DNA of 64,000 nucleotides from Calamus simplicifolius (lineage: Eukaryota > Streptophyta > Magnoliopsida > Arecales > Arecaceae), in assembly GCA_900491605.1 (NCBI GenBank), contig UESW01003831.1, positions 1,362,726 through 1,426,725 of the forward strand, given 5' to 3'. The notes beneath the pieces are model-generated. The model made no database searches and was not told where the DNA came from. It saw only the letters and a program-made list of their open reading frames with translations. Positions within the stretch are counted from its first letter, which is position 1, and each line of letters starts with the position of its first letter. A program made the translations under genes and the position numbers. Below, in pieces: positions 45,992-56,255 of the stretch.

Positions 45992-47606
45992 TGATTTGAG
46001 ATATTTGCGGTAGATAAGGATTAAATCACATATCTTAAAAAATTTTATTTAGGAATCTATACCCATATTAATTTAAAAATAAAAATAATAAGAAGATTAA
46101 GAAATTGACTTTTCGTCGAATGTCTTGAACACCACTTGGGAATACGAACGAGTAGGCATTTCTGATTTCGGTTGATATCACATAACTGAGTTTTTAATTC
46201 ACTTTATATTCTCAGCTCATAAGACAAAGTAAAGATGAAGAAAAAAATTAGTGATGCCAATCGCATTATTTTTCTCTCATAAATCTTATATATATGAGAA
46301 TAATAGCATCTCTTTTTAATTAATTAATTAATTAAAATATTAAGATAACTTTCAACTCTTGGAGAGATGTGCAAAAGAGAAAATCTTCCATAATCCCATA
46401 TCTTTATCCAACAATCCATTTCTTTGATATCTTTATCGTGGTATGATATTGGAGAGAGAAAATCTCTCCGATAATCTCATATATTTCTCCAACAATAAAA
46501 TAACTTCCACATGAACACTCCTTATGGAATATGCGTATGATGTGTCCCTAGCACACCATATAATTTTTAATTTAAAATAATTTAAAATATATTTTTAAAT
46601 AATCATATTATTTAAAATAGAAATTAATCTAATTAATTTCTGTGTAAAAATTAATTTAGAATTCTTATTTTCAAATTAATAACTCAACCCAACATATTAT
46701 AAAGTTCACATAATTTAATGGAGCAAGAAACTATGGACATTATTTTTAAGTTCCAATAATTTTGACATTCAATTAATACCTTAATTAAAATATCAAAATT
46801 ATTAATCCCAAATTACTCCATTAAAAATTTGAAACTATGCTCTTAAAATTATAAAAATTAATTATATTCAAAAAATTTGAATTGTCCATTGATATAGTCA
46901 CTACATATAAATCAATCCTTCATAAACGGTTCATAATTAAAGCAAGACATTTTTCGTTAACCTCTTTAATTATATCTTTCTCCATAAGTACCATTGATTC
47001 TATAATAAATAATATATTGATGATCTAATCATAAATTGAGCGCTCTTATTATTCAAGATCCGAATCAACACTTATGAAAATGTGGCTACTTATATTATTA
47101 TATTTTCAATACACCAAAAATTTGATGTTTTGTCATTATCTAATATAATACAATAAATAGGAGTTTATTAATTACTCAGAATTAAAATCGATTCATATAT
47201 GATCATCATTAATTAATTTTGAATGCTTTATTTTAACAACATAATTTATTAGAGATTCATAATTAATCGCGTATATAATCAAATTATATAAAGCGTTTTC
47301 ATTCCGATAATCTTATTATCAATAATCCAGATAAGATCGTTTCATTCAGAATGTAATGAACCGCGCTAATAATTTTAAATTAAAGATCTCAACTTTAATT
47401 TATAATTACGGATAGATTTAGATTATTTTACTTTAAATATTATCCTCTATATAGGCTTATATATAATATTTAAAATTACTTTTAAATAATTTAAATTTTT
47501 TGATATTTATAAAGCATCAAAATATTCATACAAAAATAATATTAAAAAAAATTAAATTAATTAATAAAATAAAAATATTATTTATTTATGAGCACATATC
47601 CCAATA
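45992..47606 (-). repeat. 5' LTR of the minus-strand copia
   Basis: Partner of 28834-29273 plus 39671-40726. It ends CACATATCCCAATA at 47606 (CAACA in the other copy) and is longer because of segments near 46440-46500 and 46810-47060 that are absent from the 3' LTR. The left edge (about 45992) is approximate. Confidence 0.85.
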
Positions 47607-47611
47607 TAATG

Positions 47612-49188
47612 ATGTTAAAAGGCTTGAGGAAAGTTCTTCGGAATTAATATGCATGGCAGGGCATCTGACATGGTCGAAACTTAGTACATTGGAGTCTCCT
47701 AACAACTGTAATGGTCCCGTAACGTTCGCTGGCACCTAGGATTATAAGTACAGACACAGCTGAGACTAGCATGTTACTCTTGCTTTGGGATTTGTCCAAT
47801 TTTATTTCTTAAAACAATGCAATCAATGCTTCACTCCAAATATGTCAAGCACCGAGAGAAAATTAGGTTTTTTTTCCCCTAAGAATAAAATTAACCTTGC
47901 CATTGATTTTTGTAGTTTTGAAAGTGTCCCATTAGAGTTTTAGATTTTGGATCCTTTTGTGCATGCCAATAAAATTTATGTGGCAGATAGTTTCATAATC
48001 ATAAATTCAGCATTCAGGAATAACTCGTCAATGATTCGGAATTTGAAAAAGATCTTATAAACTCATCAAAAAAATTAAAAAATAATTCAAATAATCGATA
48101 ACAAAAACAAGCTAATAAACACAAAAATAATTTTTTTAAAAAACATTTATGCTGAAAGATCGATATAAAAGAGGAAAGAATATTGAATAATAAAATGAAG
48201 CCTATCACCATTAACAATATTCGTAGCATTGATTTTCAATATATAAAGATACCTTAAATTATTTCTATATAGCGCATGAATATTATATAAATTAAATATA
48301 ATTAAAAACTAATCAAATCATCTGAATTGATTTGGCTATCAAATAATCATTCCATCGAGAGAAAAATTAAAACAATATATTTTTTTAATAATTTAAAAAT
48401 ATTGTTACTAGAGATGATCATGAGATGGAATGAGTACCAAAAAGCACTTCAATCCATAAAAAAAAATATGTATGTATACTCGTGTCCATCTCACATTCTC
48501 TATAAATATAAAATTCTATATTCATATTTATATCTATGTGAATCATGTAATAACTATGCTAATCCATACTCGTAAAGATTATATAGTTTCTATAGTTATC
48601 AAATGGACTACTCATAGTAAAGATTATGTAAGACCACGCTTTAAGAAATTATGGTCCATGGTTGCATATAGAATTTTGTATTGAATATTTGAATCTGTGG
48701 ATAAAAATAATTAAGTAAATAAATTTACCAATTAAGTGTAATGAAAACGAGGCATAATAGAACAATCTTTAGTTCATATCCATCTCATGGTTATTCATGT
48801 GCGTACTTGTATTTTTGCCCTCCAAATCGCTCCAAAGGGAATGAATGGAACTGGGCGACCAATTAGCTGTTAACGTCCGGTCATTTAACTAAAAAAAAAA
48901 CAAGCGCCCGTTTTTTAAAAAAACTAAATGCTGACCGTTTTTTAAAATAAAACACTGATAGTTAAAAAAAAACTTAAAAATTAAAAAAAAAATCATAAAT
49001 AAACTTACAAAGCACGAGAGCGTGTGGTCATCTTTCTTTGGCTTCCGGGTTATACCTTGAGAGAGAGAGAGCATGTGGTCCTTTTTTTTTTTTTTTTCGG
49101 ACATTGAAGTTTTGGTTTCGGGTTGTACCTTGGAGGAGAGCAGTTCATCTTTCTTTGGCTTCCGAGTTATACCTTGGAAGAGAGCATA
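47612..49188. other. AT-rich non-coding DNA between two retroelement blocks
   Basis: No gene recognised. The last 160 bp hold three copies of a 45-60-bp unit (49028-49188). Confidence 0.5.
49028..49188. repeat. Three-copy short direct repeat at the Tat-2 LTR edge
   Basis: The unit TCATCTTTCTTTGGCTTCCG-(A/G)GTTATACCTTG..GAGAGAGCA occurs at about 49029, 49100 (more diverged) and 49146, interrupted by a 17-T run. Confidence 0.65.
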
Positions 49189-50614
49189 TGATCCTATTGC
49201 CGCCGGGATCTATCCTCCGACTCGGGCGCGGTCGTCTCCTGATCTGGGCTTCCTCCTGGGTGGACCTGCACAGAAGTCCTCGTGCGAAAGGCGTTGGGGG
49301 TGGCCCTCCGCGGAAGACCCTCCGACGCTCAAGTCAGTGGGGATCGATGATCAACAGAAAATAGGGAGAGGGATCTCTCCGGGAAGTCTCTCCAGAGGCG
49401 ACCAATCGGGAGCTCCAGGGCGCACCGACGAGCAGTGGGGGAGAGTGAGAGTGAGAGTGAGCCAGGGGCTGTGAGCGCATACCTGAGAGAATCTAGGGAT
49501 GCCATATTTATAGGTAATGACCTGGATCTTGAGCGCCTTCTGGAAGGTTCGAAGGTTGTTAGGATACGGGAATGAATCGAATCAGGCCGTTGTGAGGCCG
49601 GTGGGATCCGTATCTTGTTCGTTGAGGGATCGATGGCTAGGAGAGCTCTTTGATGGCATGAGATCTGATAGATGCGTAGGTCCCAGGTAGTTATATTAGG
49701 TCCTAGACCACTCTTCAACATGTTCTTTGTTTGGGATTCTGTGACGATGGGCCTAGGCTCTCCCGCGTCGGGCTCCACGGAGGTGAGTGTCGAATCGCAG
49801 ATTGTTCATGGGAGTCGAGCTGTGGAAGCTCGAGGAAACCGAGCTTCGGGAAGCTCGGGAGAGACCGAGCCACGGGAAGCCCGGGGGAAGGTGAGCCGAG
49901 TTACAGGTAGCTCGGGAAAACCGAGTTGTGGAAACTCAGGAAGTCCAAGCTATAGGTAGCTCGGGGAAGCCGAGCTATGGGAGCTCATAGGATCCGAGCT
50001 TCGGGAAGCTCGGGAAAGTCGAGCTATGGGAAGCTCGGGGAAAGCCGAGCTATGGGAAGCTCGGGGAGAGCCGAGCTACGGGAAGCTCAGAGAAAGCCGA
50101 GCTACGGGAAGCTCGGAGGAAGCCGAGTCATAGGAGGCTCGAGGGAAGCCGAGCTATAGGTAGCTCGGAGAAAAACAAATCATCAGTAAATTGAAGAAAT
50201 CGAGCTATGGGAAGATCGAAGAAACCGAGCCACGGGAGGCTCGGTGAAAACGAGCTGTGGGAAGCTCGGGAAAGCCGAGCCATGGGAGGCTCGGGGGAAG
50301 TGAGCTGTGGGAAGCTTGGGAAGCCGAGCCAGGGGAGGCTCGGGGGAAGCCGAGCTATAGGTAGCTCGGAAAAAATCGAGCTATGGGAGCTCAGAGAGGC
50401 CGAGCTATAGGTAGCTTGGGGAAGGTTGAGTTATGGGTAGTTTGGAAAGGTTGGGCTATGGAAACCCGAAAAAACGAGTCATGGGTCGCATGGCCTGTCG
50501 GACCACATTAGTTTAGCTTGTTCCTCGGGGGCATATCGTAGCGGGCGGAGGGATGGGGCTGATCTTAGCCCCTTCGCACGATTATCAATGCAATGATGAT
50601 TCTACCCCTCAACA
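49189..50614 (-). repeat. 3' LTR of Tat-2
   Basis: In element orientation it starts TGTTGAGGGGTAGAATCATC (from 50614) and ends CAATAGGATCA (49189). U3 carries the hairpin array 49816-50490. TATAAATA is at 49512-49505 and R/U5 follows with CTTGAGCGTCGGAGGGTC (49332-49316). The left edge is inferred by analogy with Tat-1, because the flanking duplication would be off-window. Confidence 0.75.
49816..50490. repeat. Tandem array of about 26 short hairpin units
   Basis: Units of 22-27 bp of the form GAGCT-(5-6 nt)-AGCTC, for example CGAGCTATGGGAAGCTCGGG. Arms change together: GAGCC..GGCTC (50225, 50276, 50325), GAGTT..AACTC (49922) and the common GAGCT..AGCTC. Loops are mostly ATGGGA, ACGGGA or ATAGGT. 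It lies in Tat-2 U3, upstream of the LTR TATA box. Confidence 0.9.
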
Positions 50615-50630
50615 CATGCCCCCCACTCTC
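50615..50630 (-). other. Polypurine tract of Tat-2
   Basis: GAGAGTGGGGGGCATG on the minus strand, directly before the LTR TGTTGAGG. Nearly the same as the Tat-1 tract. Confidence 0.8.
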
Positions 50631-50932
50631 TAGTTCGAAGCGTAGGTTCGGGCGTAGGGAGTATAGGCTTAAGTGGCGCGATCTGCATTTGGGGATGCGT
50701 ATTTGATAGCATGCGCAATGATGCCCTAATTAATGCCGTGGGGTCGTCTTGCCTTTCCGAGGTGGATCCGTCACTCCTTAGGGGCGAAGGTAACGGCTGG
50801 GGAAGCGTCGCATGGGAAATCTCGATTTTCATGGCACCCTTAGTGGCAATTCCGGACGCCTAGGTTGGGACGCCTCACCCTCACCTTGAGGCGGTTTCAA
50901 TTGGAAAAATTGAGTCGTGGCGGCGCTATCCT

Positions 50933-50940
50933 TATTTATA
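50933..50940 (+). promoter_or_regulatory. TATA-like box of the Tat-2 antisense ORF
   Basis: TATTTATA in CCTTATTTATAGTGCC, about 80 bp before the ATG at 51022 and on the strand opposite to the element's own genes. Confidence 0.5.
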
Positions 50941-51021
50941 GTGCCTTTTCGCTCTCCTTTAAAGAACTTCGTCTTCCTGTTTTCGCTGCGATCTTGCTCA
51001 GCATCTCTTGCGATTGAAGAT

Positions 51022-51201
51022 ATGGTGAGCCTAAGTGACCAAGCTTCGGAGGTGACCTTGGCGGATTTGGAACGGATGTGCTGCTTGTACAAAATCCCAT
51101 AGGATGTCGTCTTGTTGCTCTCGACGGCTGAGGATAGGGTGACATCCAGATTAGGGGATGGGGCGTTCTGTTATGAGGAAAGTTTGAGGGCAGGTCTCCG
51201 A
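51022..51201 (+). pseudogene. Antisense ORF of Tat-2 (Transposase_28-like), truncated by the Del insertion
   Basis: Begins MVSLSDQASEVTLADLERMC and continues past an in-frame TAG (51100-51102; intact relatives would have a Gln-like codon) as DVVLLLSTAEDRVTSRLG and YEESLRAGLR, up to the Del LTR at 51202. The ADLERL..P.DVVL..S...ER pattern followed by YEE.LRAGLRLP is that of the 'putative gypsy type transposon' domain (Pfam Transposase_28), found as an antisense ORF in some Tat/Retand elements. Function unknown. Only about 60 codons are visible here. Confidence 0.65.
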
Positions 51202-54069
51202 TGTAACATCCTGAAAACCTTATAATTTATGACATTTTTATTTGTAATGAAAGTCAGAAAGTTTCAGTGAAATGGGTGTGTTGGCCTTTTGATAAATGTA
51301 AAGAGAAGAAATTTTTGGAGTAAATAAGTATATTTCTGAATGTTAATGAGTTTGATTTAAGAAATTGAGAGACTTAAGTTTTAATGGGTTTAAATCACAA
51401 GAAAAATCAAGTTTAGTTTGAGTTTTATCCTAAAATGATGTTTTTAGTGGTTGGAGTCGACCCTAATCAGAGTGGAGTCGACTCCGGCACGGTTTTAAAC
51501 TTTCGGCACGCTTAGGAGTCGACCCCTACTTTTCAGGAGTCGACCCCTACTTTTTTGGAGTCGACCCCTATTTCTGCTGGAGCCGACTCCCAATCTGTTC
51601 GAGTCGACTCCAAGACGGCAGGTTTTTCTGAGTTAAATCTTGAGAAATTCATATTTAATCCGTTTCAAGTCCGATTTGGATGCCGTTTGAACCGTTGGAT
51701 TTCTAAAATTGAGTTCTTCAAGATGGTAAAGTTTTTTTTAGAAATGTTGCATAAAAGTATCTATTTAAGTGAAAAATGATAATTTGGGCTATAAATCGAT
51801 TAAAAAATGCTATATCAGGGGCAAAATGGGAAAAGGCTCCGATGTCAATTGCTAATTGTGTTAAGGGCAACTTGGAAAAGAAAATCTAAGGGCAAAATAT
51901 CATGGTTATAAGTGAGCCACGTGTTTTCTAAAAAGCGTGCGTTAAGAGTGTTTGAGGGCAAAAGGGAGATTTGGCATGCCTTAACCCTTAAGTTTCCAAT
52001 GACTTGGTCCCCAAGTCATTAGAGAAAAAGGGAAACGTGGGTTCAGCCAGAGAAAAGAAAGAAAGAAAGAAAGAGAGAAAGAAGAGGAGAAAAGAGAGGA
52101 AGAGGAAGAAGAAGAAGAAGAAAAAGGAGGAAGGAAGAGAAAGGGAAAGGGAAGCTTGGGGTTTGTGCTCGACTCCAGGTAAGCTATAGCTTCCCTAGAT
52201 CTTGTATGACTTTAGATTTTTTTAGATTAGTGTATTTTGAGGTAATAGTAAAAGTAATCTTGAGTAGAGAAAGGGTGGAAGAAAATAATGAGATATTAGA
52301 GGATAGATCATGTATGCATGCATGGTTCGTGGGAAACCTCGTGTAGAGGTAATCCTAATAGCTATCGTATCTGTATTGACGTAGGTCAAGAGGGTTATTC
52401 CAGGGAGCCGGAATACCAGAGTTGAGTACCAGTTGTACCAATCGAGGAGTAACCTACTAAGGTGAGTGGGTTTCTCATCTAGCAATGAGAAGTTAATTTG
52501 AGCTAGTATAATGAGATTAATACCTAGTTGTGGTATGTTATGTTTAGCAGAATATTATGTATGTTTTAAATATGAGAAATGAGAACCTAGTATATGATAT
52601 TCTGATAAATGAGTTTTGAGCATAAACACATAAGCATGAGTTTCGATGAGGGAATTTTTAATGTATACATGGCATGTTTGCATGATAAAGTTTTACAAAT
52701 GATGTATGTGTCATACTGAGCATCAGGCAGCTAGGGGGCTGATCACCCTTTAGACTGTACTGTAGCATGAGCATTGCACACTACTATCGAGCCGGCACCT
52801 CCTTGCGAATAGATCATACGATGAACCCCAGAATCAGGGGTGAGTGCATGCTTAACCAGGCCAGTGGGGCTGGTTGTGAGCAGCCCGTGGGGGCATGAAT
52901 CATAGCTCAGTGGAGCTGATTACTATATATAGCCCGTGGGGGCAGAGAGAAAACCCGAGGTTCCAGGGTTAAGGAACAAAGCACTTTGCCAGGTGAACCG
53001 CACGGGTAAGGGGTGCTATTTGTGCGGAATCCTGTTGCTAGTCACGCACCCGATGAGAGTACACCTATAGAAGGGCGACTGTAGGGTGGTATCTCAGAGG
53101 CATTACACACACAGCCCAGCATTATGAGATCTAAAAGTATATGTTGTGATATAAAAAGGGCCAATGGACAAATAGTTATCCCGAGAGGGAGAGCTTACTT
53201 GAGATGCCAGTGGGCAAGCAGATCCCGATGGGAGTCTGGGTTGTAGATAAAGAATGCATATCTTCATATTGCAATGCATGGATTTTTATCTTAATGAGTT
53301 ATCTTTCAGTGAAAAGTTATTATAGAGTATTTTAGTACTGATATGTTATTTGAAGAATAAGCTACATTTTATTTTATCTGATATCATGTTAAAAATGTAC
53401 CTTGAGTTATACAAGCTAAATAGTTTCAGCATACGATTGAAATTAAGAGGTTATGGTTCTCTATTTCTCCATAGTTAGATGGTTATCCAGTCACTGGGAC
53501 TTAGGTCTCACCCCTCTATGATTTAAATGTTCTTTCAGATCAGTGAGTATTTCTGCCAGGATCACAAGATAAACAGGACAGGACCCTTAGCTTGAAGCTT
53601 GCTTGGATGCAAGAGTGTATAAATGCTAGCCTTGTATATTGAGAGAGTGTGGTTTGATATTTGTATTTTGTATATGTGTATGTGTACAGTGAGATGTAAT
53701 GATGTTTTAGACCTTTTTGGGTATGAATACGAGACTTATGTTTTGGAGAAAATTATGAGCATGATGTGTGCACTTAGGATTTTAATGTCGATTGTGAATG
53801 TGATCTTGTAAACTGCCTGAGGAATGTCATGAAAAATATTATCTGAGCAGGTTGATGCTTAGTGTTGATTGGGTGATTTGTGTATATAATTGAGATGAAA
53901 ATGAAAAGTTTTTAACAGGATGTGTTTTCGTGTGTCTGCCACTTATGATAATTAGTTGGGGTTCTCTAGCTCTTTATGGAGCGCTACATAAAGACTAGTA
54001 AACTCTATCCGATTACCACAAGTGTGCAGGTATGCTGTCGGTGGCCCCAGAGAGGAGGGGGAGCTGACA
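51202..54069 (+). repeat. 5' LTR of the Del/Tekay element
   Basis: 2868 bp, TGTAACATCC...GAGCTGACA. Contains a palindrome cluster (51454-51610), a purine-rich GAAA/GAAG tract (about 52053-52160) that creates a false Lys-rich open frame, and no gene. Confidence 0.9.
51454..51610. repeat. GAGTCGACTC-type palindrome cluster (Del 5' LTR)
   Basis: Seven copies: GGAGTCGACCCT, GGAGTCGACTCC, three GGAGTCGACCCC, GGAGCCGACTCC and CGAGTCGACTCC. Spacers include CTTTTCAGGAGTCGACCCCT, close to Sirevirus spacers. Confidence 0.9.
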
Positions 54070-54074
54070 AGTTT

Positions 54075-54086
54075 TGGTATCAGAGC
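54075..54086 (+). other. Primer binding site (initiator Met-tRNA) of Del
   Basis: TGGTATCAGAGC, five bases after the LTR end. Confidence 0.95.
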
Positions 54087-54187
54087 CCTAGTTATTAGGT
54101 CCTAGGGGAATAAGTATGAATATGAGTCTAGGATGATTGAATGTTTATGATTATAGCTATTGAATGATGAAACTGATGTAATGAATA

Positions 54188-55490
54188 ATGTCTTGTAGGA
54201 CGATTACTACAAAGGCATCTAGAGAGACAGAGCAATCTTTAGGCAGGGATAGAAGCAAAGGTCAAAGTAGACTCAGAAAGTCAGTTAGAAGAAGTCAAAT
54301 TGATAGAATGGCTTCTAGTGATTCCACCGAGCCAGTATCTAAGGAGGCTAGAGTGAGGGTGTCTTCAGAGCAGATGCCAGAGTCTTCTTCACAGTCTATT
54401 ACCTGTGCCAGTAGACCCATCTCGAGTGCAGACTCAGGGGCCTAGTATGTCAGAGTTGGTAGGCATGATTACTCAGGCTGTGGTAGCAGCTGTGGGTGCT
54501 AGTTCTAGCCTTCCCTCTAAAAATACGGAGGTTGTGAGGAATGTGGAAAGAGCCAGAAAGTTAGGGGCTCTGGAGTTCCAGGGAACTACTGATCCTATTC
54601 AGGCCGGGGCATGGCTGCAGAGGATCGAGAGAGTATTTGATGTGATGGGATGCTCTGAGGAGCAGAGGCTGAGTATTGCCACCTTTTTACTGGAGGGTAG
54701 AGCCCAGAGTTGGTAGAGATCTATTCAGGGCAGGCAGCCCCAGGGAGTGGAGTTGACATGGGAAAATTTTAGAAGAGAATTTCATCAGCAATATTATTCT
54801 GAGATTTATAGGGATCAGAAGAGGAGGGATTTCCTTTGTCTGACCCAGGGGAGGATGTCCGTGGCAGATTATGAAGCCACTTTTGTGGAGTTATCTCAGT
54901 TTGCTAGGGCCTTGGTGGCTGATGAGAGGGAGAGATGTCGACTATTCCAGGATGGATTGAATCTCCCTATTAAAGCCAAGACCTGTATGCAGACCTACAA
55001 TAGTTACTCTGAGTTGGTGCAGGGAGCACTCAAAGCCGAGGAGATTGAAAAAGAATATATGAGTAGGAGGCAGGATAGAATGAAAAGAAGTGCTCCTAGT
55101 TATTCTTCTGCTCCGGGAGGGACTCAGCCATTTAAGAAACCCCAGAGGACTGGACAGTTTTATTCTGGGTTTAGAGCCCCTGGTGATGTGGGCAGAGGAT
55201 CAGTATCTGTGTCAGCATCTAGCCCAGTTCAAAGAAAGCCTTATGGGGGTGTGCCTCAGGTTGCCACCAGCAGGGTGTCTGGTGATGTAGGGGAGCAGGG
55301 TCGTCCTTCTGGTGGAGGGAGGAATATACCTCCATGTAATGTATGTGGAAAACTTCATTTGGGAGAATGTAGGAGGGGCAATAAGGGATGTTATATTTGT
55401 GGTGATCTAGGTCACCTGAAGAGAGATTGCCCTAGGAGAGGGCAGCAGGCTGGTGGGCTTCCTCAGGGGCCAGTAATGCCAAGGGGATAG
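54188..55490 (+). pseudogene. gag: gag of the Del/Tekay element
   Basis: An N-terminal basic Ser-rich segment (ATG 54188) shifts near 54405 into the main frame: MSELVGMITQAVVAAVGAS, RARKLGALEFQGTTDPIQAG, AWLQRIERVFDVMGC, then a TAG at 54714-54716 after AQSW. The frame resumes: FHQQYYSEIYRDQKRRDFLC, TFVELSQFARALVADERERC. It ends with knuckle CYICGDLGHLKRDC (CX2CX4HX4C) and a second Cys motif CNVCGKLHLGEC. The stop after AQSW stands where relatives have a second Trp, consistent with a TGG to TAG change. Another TAG closes the frame at 55490. Confidence 0.88.
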
Positions 55491-55517
55491 CCTAGTAGGA
55501 GGGGTGATGGTAGTGTT

Positions 55518-56117
55518 GTGGCTTCAGCCAGTCAGGTGGGGCCTAATGTTAATCAGCCAGGAGGGTCATCCAGTATTCCGAGAGCCGAGGCCAGAGTGTT
55601 TGCCATGACCAGACAGGAGGCTCAGATTGATCCTGATGTGGTGACAGGTATGCTACCCATCGATAATCATGATGCTTATATTTTAATTGATTCTGGATCT
55701 ACGCATTCATTTATCTCATGTGAGTTTGCTAAGCATCTAGTTAGAGATGTGGGCCAGTTGGGTAGTCAGTTGGTAGTATCTATGCCCGTAGGGAGGCCTT
55801 TTATAGCAGACCAAGTGTATAGGGGCTGTGATATTTCTGTGGAGGGTCAGAAATTAGCAGCAGATTTGATTCCTTTGAGGTTGAAAGAGTTTGATGCCAT
55901 TTTGGGGATGGATTGGCTATCTGTGCATAAAGCCAGAGTAGATTGCTTAAGGAAGGAGGTGATGTTACAAACTTCTGATGATAGAGAAGTCTGTTTTGTT
56001 GGTGATAGGAGGGGGTTACCCTCAGGAGTGATTTCAGCTCTGTCAGCCAATAAAATGCTAGCAAAGAGATGTGAAGCCTATTTAGCTTGTGCAGTAAGCC
56101 TAGAGGCAATGGTTTAG
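55518..56117 (+). pseudogene. Protease region of the Del/Tekay element
   Basis: In the same frame as the main part of gag, separated by a TAG. DAYILIDSGSTHSFIS carries the aspartic-protease DSG motif, followed by FDAILGMDWLSVHKARVDCL, the family's second conserved block. It ends at TAG 56115-56117; the link to RT (56118-56255) needs two frame changes. Confidence 0.87.
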
Positions 56118-56255
56118 AGCTGACGAATATCCCTGTGGTAAGGGATTTTTCAGATGTATTTCCTAAGGAGCTGCCAGGGTTACCTCTGACAGAGGATTTG
56201 ATTTCAGTATAGATCTAGCCCCGATACCAGACCAATAGCCAGGGCACCTTATAGA

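Larger units (their letters stand above)
28834..47606 (-). mobile_element. Ty1-copia LTR retrotransposon, minus strand, split by a nested Sirevirus
   Basis: Identical 5-bp flanks TAATG (28829-28833 and 47607-47611) bracket the element. LTR ends are TGTTGGGATATGTGC... in element orientation; the 5' LTR is at 45992-47606, the 3' LTR at 28834-40726. Internal minus-strand gag and copia-order pol (protease, integrase, RT, RNase H) lie between 44552 and 40741. The Sirevirus at 29274-39665 sits inside the 3' LTR and is therefore younger. All genes have stops or frameshifts. Confidence 0.9.
49189..51201 (-). mobile_element. Second Tat-lineage element, minus strand, 3' part only (Tat-2)
   Basis: LTR 49189-50614, then a polypurine tract and internal DNA carrying an antisense ORF, up to the Del insertion at 51202. 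The rest should lie right of the window, beyond the nested elements. Tat assignment rests on the shared polypurine tract and on the R/U5 word TTGAGCGTCGGAGGGTC also found in Tat-1. Confidence 0.78.

Noticed and set aside
49816..50490. CRISPR-like appearance of regularly spaced short repeats
   Set aside because: Plant DNA, no unique spacers, each unit is itself a hairpin, and it lies in an LTR.
52004..52189. Lys/Glu/Arg-rich 61-codon frame (also 59867-60052)
   Set aside because: Translation of a purine-only tract inside the Del LTRs.
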